Origin: an uncultured Eubacterium sp.
GTDB taxonomy: Bacteria > Bacillota_A > Clostridia > Lachnospirales > Lachnospiraceae
Direction of reading: 5' to 3'
Assembly: GCA_910589045.1 (NCBI GenBank)
Contig: CAJUSH010000005.1
Span: 1 to 64,000 of the forward strand
Length of the DNA stretch: 64,000 nt
Below, in pieces: positions 27,882 through 34,123 of this stretch (position 1 is the stretch's first letter; each line of letters opens with the position of its first letter). The position numbers were made by a program, and so were the translations under genes. Under the pieces are notes generated by a model, which worked only from the letters and a program-made list of their open reading frames with translations, ran no database searches and was not told where the DNA came from.

Positions 27882-29153
27882 TTACTCGTTCATTGCCTCT
27901 TCAACGATCGACTGTATCTTTTCCACGCCTTCGTCCACCGTCACGCTTCCCGCGTAAATGTCAAGCATGGTCTGCTCCACCTTCGGCTCCCAGGAGGGTC
28001 TTGAAGGATTGTTCACATACTTTACGCTGTAGTCAAACTCCCTGATCAGATTGTCAAGCGTAAGCTCATAGCCCTTGTCTGCAAAGCTATTTACCCATGT
28101 CTCCTCCAGTCCATTATACGCCGGAATCGCCGCGCCGGACTCACCCTGAATTTTCTGTGCCTCCTCCGAGCCTAAAAATGCAAGGAAATCCATCGCCAGA
28201 TCTTTATTTTTTCCCTTTGCCGATGTCGCGTAGGATACGCTGTTGGAAATTGACGCGCGCCCCTCCCCGGCTGCCGGATTCGGACACATGGGAAGAACCG
28301 CCACATCCCATTTTCCGTTCATGTCCTCATAGGTCGTACACAGATTGATCAGATCCCAGTTGCCCGCGTAATACATGGCGCCCTCGCCGGAGAAAAACAT
28401 CTCTGCCGCTCCGGTATTGGCAAACTGCTCCTGTGTCGGGCACCAGTCGTTTTTCTGAAGCTCCACATAGTATTTCATTGCATCGGCAGTAGCCTTCTGC
28501 GTATAGTACGCCTCGGTTCCGTCGTCACTTAAAATCTGCCCGCCGTTCTGATATACAAAATTCCAGTAGCCGATCTGGTCATGGGAATACGCCATATAGC
28601 CATATTTTCCTGTTTTTTCGTAAATCTGCGCGGAGGCACTCTCCAGATCCTCCCATGTCCAGTTATCATCCGGATAAGCCACTCCTGCCGCGTCAAAAAG
28701 CTCCTTGTTATACAGAAGTCCGATGATATCCTTATCCTTTGGAACACCATATATTTTCCCATCACTTCCCGTTGCGTTCGCCACGGCTATCTCGGAATAA
28801 TTAGAAGCATCTACGATATCCGAGCAGTCGGCCAGAATACCGTTGTCCGCATATTTGTAAATCTGGTTTGAGTGCATCCAGAAGATGTCCGGCATGGAAT
28901 TACTTGTGGCAGATGCCTCCAGCTTCGTCCAGTATTCGTCCCATCCAATCGCCTGAACCTCAACCGTAACGCCCTCATGGCTTTCCATATACGCCTCCGC
29001 CATCGCTTCCATTCCCGCCTTCTGCCCCTGGTCCCAGATCTGGAATACCAGATGTCCATCCGAGCTGCCACCTTTTGAGCCGCATGCCGTCATTCCTGCC
29101 GCCATACTTCCGACCAGTGCCACGGCTATCCCTTTTTTCATCCATTTGTTCAT
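27882..29153 (-). CDS. Extracellular sugar-binding lipoprotein
   Basis: The 423-residue protein has a lipoprotein signal peptide (residues 1-24) with the lipobox MTAC before GSKGGSSDG, then a family 1 solute-binding fold (LVFQIWDQGQKAGMEAMAEAYMESHEGVTV in pieces, WTWEDLESASAQIYEKTG, FFSGEGAMYYAGNWDL). It captures alpha-galactosides outside the cell for the two permeases. ATG 29153 is preceded by GGGAGG. It is the first gene of the transporter-aga operon and faces the AraC regulator. Confidence 0.94.
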   Translation of the reverse strand: MNKWMKKGIAVALVGSMAAGMTACGSKGGSSDGHLVFQIWDQGQKAGMEAMAEAYMESHEGVTVEVQAIGWDEYWTKLEASATSNSMPDIFWMHSNQIYKYADNGILADCSDIVDASNYSEIAVANATGSDGKIYGVPKDKDIIGLLYNKELFDAAGVAYPDDNWTWEDLESASAQIYEKTGKYGYMAYSHDQIGYWNFVYQNGGQILSDDGTEAYYTQKATADAMKYYVELQKNDWCPTQEQFANTGAAEMFFSGEGAMYYAGNWDLINLCTTYEDMNGKWDVAVLPMCPNPAAGEGRASISNSVSYATSAKGKNKDLAMDFLAFLGSEEAQKIQGESGAAIPAYNGLEETWVNSFADKGYELTLDNLIREFDYSVKYVNNPSRPSWEPKVEQTMLDIYAGSVTVDEGVEKIQSIVEEAMNE

Positions 29154-29258
29154 TTTCTTTCCTCCCGTTTTTTTGCACACAAAAATATACCAAAATTACT
29201 CCTCTCAAATAAAGCTCCCGGGTTTATTTGATTCACGCCTAATCCTTGGATATTCAAC

Positions 29259-29287
29259 ATTATACTTAGATTCATAGAGCATGAAAA
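29259..29287 (-). promoter_or_regulatory. Promoter of the alpha-galactoside operon
   Basis: On the minus strand TTTTCA (29282-29287) and TATAAT (29259-29264) are 17 bases apart. The weak -35 box and the divergent AraC-type gene suggest activator control; AT-rich TTTCA/TGCA-containing motifs at 29310-29365 may be its binding sites. Confidence 0.5.
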
Positions 29288-29401
29288 TAGCCCCTGCAAT
29301 CAGGTTGTATTTCAAAATGCAATATTTTCATCGGATTTTTTCATTTCTGTTTGCATTTTACTATATTCATGTTTAAAATATTAGAAAAAGGGGATTTTGT
29401 T

Positions 29402-30252
29402 ATGAATGATATTTTCCACGTATTTCAGAATCAGAACTTTATCGACCTGTGTATGTATCAGTTCGGCTACGCCCAGAACGATTCCTTAGCCTCCTTCGGG
29501 CCCCACATTCGCTCTCACTATCTGTTTCATTTTGTGATATCCGGTAAAGGAAAGCTGCAGGCCACCGATTCAACCGGTGTAGACCACACGAAATAAAAAG
29601 CGGCCAGGGATTTCCCATTGTCCCCGACCAGATCACCACCTACAGCGCCGATGCAGACCATCCCTGGGAGTATACCTGGATCGAATTTGACGGCATGCAC
29701 GCAAAGGAAGCCATGATGCTTGCGGGACTGACTGCCGATAATCCTGTTTACCGTCCCAACGAAGCCACCCTTGCAGCTTCTGTCAAGGATGCGATGCTCT
29801 ACATCGTCCACCACGAGGATGAGACGCCCTTCCACCTGATGTCCTGTCTGTATATGTTTTTAGACCGTCTTATGCGCTCTTCCTCGACAAAGACAACGCC
29901 CGTGGCAAAAGGCATGAGCCACTATTACCTGGAGTGGGCCATGACCTACATCGATCAGAATTATCACACGGATATCTCCGTATTGGATATTGCAAAGTCC
30001 TGCAAAATACACCGCAATTATCTGGCCCGTATTTTCCGCGAGAATCTGGGTGTCAGTCCCCAGGAGTTTCTGATCAATTTTCGAATGAAAAAAGCGATTC
30101 AGCTTCTGATCACAACAAAAATTCCTATCAAAGACATAGGAAATGCAGTCGGCTATCCAAACCAACTGCATTTCTCAAGAGCATTTAAAAATGTATACGG
30201 CATGTCGCCGCGGGAATACCGCACGAAGCACTACTCGGGGCCGCCCGCCTGA
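29402..30252 (+). pseudogene. AraC-family regulator, interrupted by a frameshift
   Basis: The first part (29402-29596) encodes an AraC cupin start, MNDIFHVFQNQNFIDLCMYQ to GKGKLQATDSTGVDHTK, then hits TAA. Shifting frame at about 29590 restores EIKSGQGFPIVPDQITTYS and WEYTWIEFDGMHAKEAM, continuing to the two C-terminal helix-turn-helix motifs (ISVLDIAKSCKIHRNYLARI and IKDIGNAVGYPNQLHFSRAF). The join looks like a small deletion or sequencing error near GACCACACGAAATAA. By position it is the MsmR/RafR-like regulator of the divergent alpha-galactoside operon. If the shift is real, control of that operon is altered or lost. Confidence 0.85.
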
Positions 30253-30270
30253 ATAACCGCGCCGGGTTTG

Positions 30271-30714
30271 CTATTCATACTTTTTTAACAACCGGTTAAA
30301 TATGACGATGCCTGTTACAATTTGAAAAACGAGATAGCCTCCCAGATACAGCACAATTAAGCGTGAATCAATGATTTCAAGCTGTCCCAGTATGGAGAAG
30401 ATGATGATTGAAGCACTCACGATCAGAAGTCCGATGGCATACGCATAGCGTCCGGATCTATCTCTTAGCTTTGATTTCAATTCATCGTGAAGCTCGATGT
30501 TTTCATGCTCCATTTTTTCCTGATACCGCTCTTTGTTTTTCGGTGTACTCCAATAGAAATATTTACAGGTCATCACGGTACCTGCACAAATCGCGCCGGC
30601 AGCAAAGCCAAAAAGCAAGCTGTCCAGCGCACAATCCGTCAGCAGTGCCGCACACAAAAGAATGATACCTCCCAAAATAAACAGAATACCCTCTAATAAA
30701 TTACCTTTTTTCAT
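30271..30714 (-). CDS. Four-helix membrane protein of unknown function
   Basis: The 147-residue protein has two N-terminal membrane helices (about residues 7-25 and 31-47), a charged cytoplasmic loop (STPKNKERYQEKMEHENIEL) and two C-terminal helices. Start 30714 overlaps the end of the HTH gene by 14 bases and has AAAGGAG nearby, so the two are translationally coupled. HTH-plus-membrane-protein pairs of this kind are common in Firmicutes; the function is not known. Confidence 0.8.
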   Translation of the reverse strand: MKKGNLLEGILFILGGIILLCAALLTDCALDSLLFGFAAGAICAGTVMTCKYFYWSTPKNKERYQEKMEHENIELHDELKSKLRDRSGRYAYAIGLLIVSASIIIFSILGQLEIIDSRLIVLYLGGYLVFQIVTGIVIFNRLLKKYE

Positions 30715-30916
30715 CCTTGCCGCTCCTTTCATGAATAAAAATTTCTTCAATCTGTTTACCGAAAAAATCTGATATTGCAAAAGCTAACTCTAAAGACGGA
30801 TTATATTTTCCCGTTTCTATGGAGCTGACGGTTTGTCTGGAAACCCGAAGTGCTTTTGCAAAATCTTCTTGATTCATGCCTAAACCTTTCCTCAATTCCT
30901 CAACCCTGTTCTTCAA
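30701..30916 (-). CDS. Small XRE-family HTH regulator
   Basis: The 71-residue protein is almost only a Cro/C1-type helix-turn-helix: NRVEELRKGLGMNQEDFAKA then LRVSRQTVSSIETGKYNPSL, ending in GKQIEEIFIHER. TTG at 30916 is the likely start since GGAGGTGGG lies just upstream; another TTG at 30940 lies inside an operator-like repeat. Two identical 15-bp motifs flank its promoter, suggesting autorepression. It is coupled to the membrane-protein gene that follows. Confidence 0.9.
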   Translation of the reverse strand: MKNRVEELRKGLGMNQEDFAKALRVSRQTVSSIETGKYNPSLELAFAISDFFGKQIEEIFIHERSGKDEKR

Positions 30917-30937
30917 TATATCCCACCTCCATTTCGA

Positions 30938-30998
30938 CAAGGTTCCTTTACATTTTTATGATAACAGCACGAGGCAGTTTTGTCAAGGTTCCTTTACA
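30938..30998 (-). promoter_or_regulatory. Promoter bracketed by two identical 15-bp operators
   Basis: On the minus strand TTGACA (30981-30986), 17 bases, then TATCAT (30958-30963) form a near-consensus promoter for the HTH gene. The motif TGTAAAGGAACCTTG occurs at 30984-30998, overlapping the -35 box, and again at 30938-30952, at the start of the transcript, 46 bases apart. This is the pattern expected for autorepression by the small HTH protein. Confidence 0.8.
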
Positions 30999-31124
30999 AA
31001 AGCTTTCGTCACCCTCTCCTGTCATAGTTAGTTCACTCCGTGACCAGTAACGGGCAGTTTGGAAAAGTAACCTGTCATACCCCACATCGGAGAAACATAT
31101 CATGTTAAAAAACGAGGTGCCGCT

Positions 31125-31760
31125 ATGAACGAGCACTACAAATTTATAAATCATCCCCTGCCCTATGCTTATGATGCAATGGAGCCCTACATCGATGAAA
31201 AGACTATGCATCTGCATCACGACAGGCATTTGCAGACCTACATTGACAATCTGAACAATACCCTCAGCGATTATCCCGAATTTCAGGGCTGGACGCTGGA
31301 GCAGCTCATTGTAAACGTGCCGAGCCTTCCTCCGGACATCCGGACCTCCGTGAAAAATAACGGCGGAGGGGTTTACAACCATCAATTCTATTTTTCGGGC
31401 CTGAAAAATCCTTCCTCCAGCCAGCCTGTCGGAACCTTAAAGCAGGCCATGGAAAAGGAGCTTGGCGGCTTTGAAGCATGGAAGGAGGCCTTCAAAAAAT
31501 CCGCTCTTTCCGTATTCGGCTCCGGCTATGCATGGCTCGTGGTAAAGGCGACCGGGGCTTTGGGTATTCTTACCACCAAAAATCAGAATACCCCTTTTCC
31601 CCTGGGCATGTTCCCGGTTCTCAACATCGACGTGTGGGAGCACGCCTACTACCTCAAGCATTACAACGAGCGGGGAGCCTATATCGACGACTGGTTTCAG
31701 GTCATCAACTGGGAACAGGCAGACAAAAATTACCTGAACTGCTTTCGCCGGGAGCTTTGA
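31125..31760 (+). CDS. Superoxide dismutase, Fe/Mn family
   Basis: The 211-residue enzyme dismutates superoxide. Metal ligands are seen in MHLHHDRHLQTYIDNL (His near residue 29), YNHQFYFSGL (His near 87) and DVWEHAYYLKHYN (Asp and His near 172 and 176). GAGGTG lies five bases before the ATG. Whether Fe or Mn is used cannot be decided. It stands alone, divergent from the HTH gene, and would help an anaerobe survive brief oxygen exposure. Confidence 0.95.
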   Translation: MNEHYKFINHPLPYAYDAMEPYIDEKTMHLHHDRHLQTYIDNLNNTLSDYPEFQGWTLEQLIVNVPSLPPDIRTSVKNNGGGVYNHQFYFSGLKNPSSSQPVGTLKQAMEKELGGFEAWKEAFKKSALSVFGSGYAWLVVKATGALGILTTKNQNTPFPLGMFPVLNIDVWEHAYYLKHYNERGAYIDDWFQVINWEQADKNYLNCFRREL

Positions 31761-31814
31761 GTATTTGGCTGAATGAAGTAATGATTTTGATTTAAATATG
31801 TACTCATAGAAAAA

Positions 31815-31857
31815 TCCGGGCTCTTTCGGAATATCATCTCTACCCGAAAAAGCCCGG
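31815..31857. terminator. Stem-loop after the superoxide dismutase gene
   Basis: TCCGGGCTCTTTCGG pairs with CCCGAAAAAGCCCGGA across an 11-nt loop. A T run follows only on the minus strand, so its use as a terminator for the sod transcript is uncertain. Confidence 0.55.
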
Positions 31858-32049
31858 AAAATGTGCCAGTTTCTGACGCATGATTTATTTTAGAACATCA
31901 GCTTTTCCACATCATAGGCGGTAGTCTCGTTTTCTATGGTTTATTCCCGTCATCCACTCATTTCTTTCTATGCGGCTTCAGCTGTTTTCCCTTTCCATTG
32001 TGTTTAGCCCATATCTCTGCAATTCCCTCTTCCATATCAGAACCCCTGT

Positions 32050-32240
32050 TTGTATAATACGGTTATCGCGTCCTTTGACACGGAAGGGCATATCAAGCCC
32101 TTTTATATCCGAATCGACGGGCTGGCGCTGAAAGTGCATTCCTGCTGGCTCAAGCCGTCCTTTTCCGGGATGATGGAATTCAACTGCAAAGTCATCGACC
32201 ATGGCTGTTTAAAACCCCTCGTACTCTCTTTCCATCAAGC
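32050..32240 (+). pseudogene. Fragment of a mobile-element-associated small protein
   Basis: The reading frame encodes NTVIASFDTEGHIKPFYIRI and continues to CWLKPSFSGMMEFNCKVIDH and KPLVLSFHQAEG, a coherent protein-like stretch I associate, from memory only, with integrative elements of gut Clostridia. It has no good start codon (TTG) or ribosome site and degenerates after about residue 66, so it is probably a remnant. Confidence 0.4.
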
Positions 32241-32318
32241 TGAGGGGGCCGGACGATTCCGGGTATCCTTGCGCACCCGTCAGGCAGCCCTTAATGCACA
32301 CTCCGTGCAGGGCAATTC

Positions 32319-32528
32319 ATGTCTGAGAAGGAATACATTGTTCAAAGAGCAAAACTAGGAGAATCCATTGAGAAAATCAATGAGCAAATTGGATGCATTA
32401 CTTCCGATGGATGGCAACAATCCATTTCAGATGAAGTAAGAACGGCCTATCCCATTCTTTCATATTCCGGGAATGAAAGGATAAAAAGCCCCAGGAACTT
32501 TAATTCTCCTGAGGCTTTTTGTGAATGA
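32319..32528 (+). pseudogene. Possible gene fragment
   Basis: A 69-codon frame begins MSEKEYIVQRAKLGESIEKI and continues NEQIGCITSDGWQQSISDE; the remainder runs into the downstream terminator hairpin. The first half looks like real helical protein sequence but I do not recognise the family and there is no clear ribosome binding site. Confidence 0.3.
32483..32520 (+). terminator. Intrinsic terminator
   Basis: AAAAAGCCCCAGGA and TCCTGAGGCTTTTT form a stem around a short AT-rich loop and end in a T run. It closes the debris region before the toxin promoter. Confidence 0.7.
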
Positions 32529-32550
32529 TGTAGAATAATGCCAAAACGTA

Positions 32551-32559
32551 TGTTATAAT
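32551..32559 (+). promoter_or_regulatory. Extended -10 promoter of the toxin gene
   Basis: TGTTATAAT matches the extended -10 consensus (TG, one base, TATAAT). It lies 47 bases upstream of the toxin ATG; no clear -35 box is present. Confidence 0.6.
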
Positions 32560-32603
32560 CTTCGTGTTGTCCTACCGATACCTGGCAACGGGAGGAGGTG
32601 TTT

Positions 32604-32627
32604 GGATGGAAGTTATTATCGCTTTTT
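32604..32627 (+). repeat. Direct repeat over the toxin start codon (copy 1)
   Basis: GGATGGA, two bases, then TTATTATCGCTTTTT contains the toxin ATG and first codons. The same sequence with a one-base spacer recurs at 32790-32812 inside the antitoxin RNA region, so the antitoxin RNA is complementary to the toxin translation start. Confidence 0.8.
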
Positions 32628-32704
32628 TAGTCGCTGTTGCGGCTGGTGTAGCCTGCCACTACATCATCAAATGGCTTGATGGCGATCATAAGGACAACGA
32701 ATAG
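32606..32704 (+). CDS. Fst-like type I toxin peptide, 32 residues
   Basis: The peptide starts MEVIIAFLVAVAAGVACHYI and ends with the charged tail KWLDGDHKDNE: one membrane helix followed by a hydrophilic Asp-rich C terminus, as in the Fst/Ldr toxins of Gram-positive type I addiction systems. GGGAGGAGG lies nine bases before the ATG. A convergent short RNA, a shared terminator and a direct repeat over the start codon complete the par-like layout. Sequence identity to Fst is low by eye, so the class is inferred from architecture and topology. Confidence 0.75.
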   Translation: MEVIIAFLVAVAAGVACHYIIKWLDGDHKDNE

Positions 32705-32744
32705 CCTGGTGGGTGCTTTGCCACCGTAAAAAGAAAAGAAGAAG

Positions 32745-32774
32745 CCCCGGACTGTGCTGGAACACGGTTCGGGG
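32745..32774. terminator. Bidirectional terminator shared by toxin and antitoxin RNAs
   Basis: CCCCGGACTGTG (32745-32756) pairs, with two G-U pairs, with CACGGTTCGGGG (32763-32774). TTTCGTTCTTT follows on the plus strand and a CTTCTTCTTTTC tract on the minus strand. Confidence 0.7.
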
Positions 32775-32816
32775 TTTCGTTCTTTGTCCGGATGGACTTA
32801 TTATCGCTTTTTGCCT
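32745..32816 (-). ncRNA. Putative antitoxin RNA of the par-like locus
   Basis: From a near-consensus minus-strand promoter the RNA would start near 32816 and end at the bidirectional hairpin 32745-32774, giving about 70 nt, close to RNA II of the pAD1 par locus. It contains the reverse complement of the repeat over the toxin start codon (32790-32812), which can pair with the toxin mRNA and block translation, and it shares the terminator stem with it. Confidence 0.7.
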
Positions 32817-32822
32817 ACTGGC

Positions 32823-32851
32823 ATTATAGCATATGCCATTTCGATTTGCAA
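32823..32851 (-). promoter_or_regulatory. Antitoxin RNA promoter
   Basis: On the minus strand TTGCAA (32846-32851) and TATAAT (32823-32828) are 17 bases apart, with an extended TGC before the -10 box: a strong promoter with no open reading frame behind it, as expected for an antisense RNA. Confidence 0.75.
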
Positions 32852-32892
32852 TATTCTTTCCTTACTTTTGTAACATTCTCCGTCACCTTACG

Positions 32893-33038
32893 GTTACTAT
32901 TCACGGCTCGAGAGCCGCTCATAGTAACGATTCGGGGCGATATGGAAAGTTTTGCTTCGCAAAAACCGCCCCTCACACCTGAATCATGTTCTCACGGACT
33001 GCGCAGTAAATGCGCATTCCTGACCCGTGAAAAGTAAC
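32893..33038 (+). repeat. MITE copy A (146 bp)
   Basis: This copy runs from GTTACTATTCACGG to CCGTGAAAAGTAAC and shares most positions with copies B to D. The second internal stem is weakened by changes (ATATGG and ACCGCCCC). Its flanks ACCTTACG and CACTCCAC do not match, so the target duplication has decayed or was lost. It lies between the antitoxin promoter and the end of queA. Confidence 0.85.
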
Positions 33039-33063
33039 CACTCCACAAATGTAATATTTGGGG

Positions 33064-34089
33064 TTACAAGACCAGCATCGCATCCCCAAAGCTGAAAAAC
33101 CGGTACCGCTCCCTGATCGCCTCCTCATAGGCATGCATAACATGCTCCCTGCCCGCCAGGGCGCTCACGAGCATAACAAGCGTAGACTCCGGCAGATGAA
33201 AATTCGTAATGAGCGCATCGATGGCCCGGAACCGGTAGCCGGGATAAATAAAAATATCCGTCCAGCCGTTTTTTTCCGTTAGAAAGCCATCCGCATCCGC
33301 CGCGGATTCCAGCGTCCTGCAGCTCGTCGTCCCAACGGCAATGACTCTCCCACCCGCCTGCTTTGTCTCATTGATAAGCGAAGCAGCCTCAGCGCTCACC
33401 TCATAATACTCAGTGTGCATGTGATGATCGCTCACCTGCTCCACCTTTACCGGCCGAAATGTCCCAAGCCCCACATGCAGCGTCACCTCCGCGATCTTCA
33501 CACCCATACCCCGGATTTCATCGAGCAGCGCGGGCGTAAAGTGCAGTCCCGCCGTCGGCGCCGCCGCAGAGCCGTCGTGCTTTGCATATACGGTCTGGTA
33601 GCGCGTCTGATCCGCAAGCGTGTGGGTAATGTACGGCGGCAAGGGCATCTGTCCCAGCCGGTCGAGAAGCTCCTCAAAAATCCCCTCATAGGAAAATTGA
33701 ATCAGGCGGTTGCCGTCAGGCAGCACCTCCACGATCTCACCCGTCAAAAGCCCGCCGCCAAAGCACAGCCGTGCTCCTGTCCGCGCCTTTTTCCCGGGCT
33801 TTACGAGCGTCTCCCACACATCAGTGCTCCTGCGCTTCAGCAAAAGCAGCTCAACGGCGCCGCCCGTATCCTCCCGCTGTCCGAACAGGCGGGCGGGGAT
33901 GACCCGCGTATTGTTAATCACCAGACAATCCCCTGCCCGCAGATACCCGGTCACGTCACGGAACGTCTCATGCCGGATCGAGCCGTCCTTTTTTCCGAGA
34001 ACCAAAAGCCTGGAAGCGGCGCGGTCCTCCAGCGGGTCCTGCGCAATCAGCTCCTTCGGCAGATCATAATAAAAATCACTGACATTCAT
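33064..34089 (-). CDS. queA: S-adenosylmethionine:tRNA ribosyltransferase-isomerase
   Basis: QueA transfers and isomerises the ribose of SAM onto preQ1 at tRNA position 34, forming epoxyqueuosine. The 341-residue protein starts MNVSDFYYDLPKELIAQDPL and has RVIPARLFG, PTAGLHFTPALLDEI, VTLHVGLGTFRPV and TNFHLPESTLVMLVSA, all family-typical. The longer frame to 34119 is rejected because family members begin at this Met. It follows pheT by 34 bases and may share its transcript. Confidence 0.96.
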   Translation of the reverse strand: MNVSDFYYDLPKELIAQDPLEDRAASRLLVLGKKDGSIRHETFRDVTGYLRAGDCLVINNTRVIPARLFGQREDTGGAVELLLLKRRSTDVWETLVKPGKKARTGARLCFGGGLLTGEIVEVLPDGNRLIQFSYEGIFEELLDRLGQMPLPPYITHTLADQTRYQTVYAKHDGSAAAPTAGLHFTPALLDEIRGMGVKIAEVTLHVGLGTFRPVKVEQVSDHHMHTEYYEVSAEAASLINETKQAGGRVIAVGTTSCRTLESAADADGFLTEKNGWTDIFIYPGYRFRAIDALITNFHLPESTLVMLVSALAGREHVMHAYEEAIRERYRFFSFGDAMLVL

Positions 34090-34123
34090 TCCTGTATCCC
34101 TTATCTTCTTTTTCCGCATCCAA

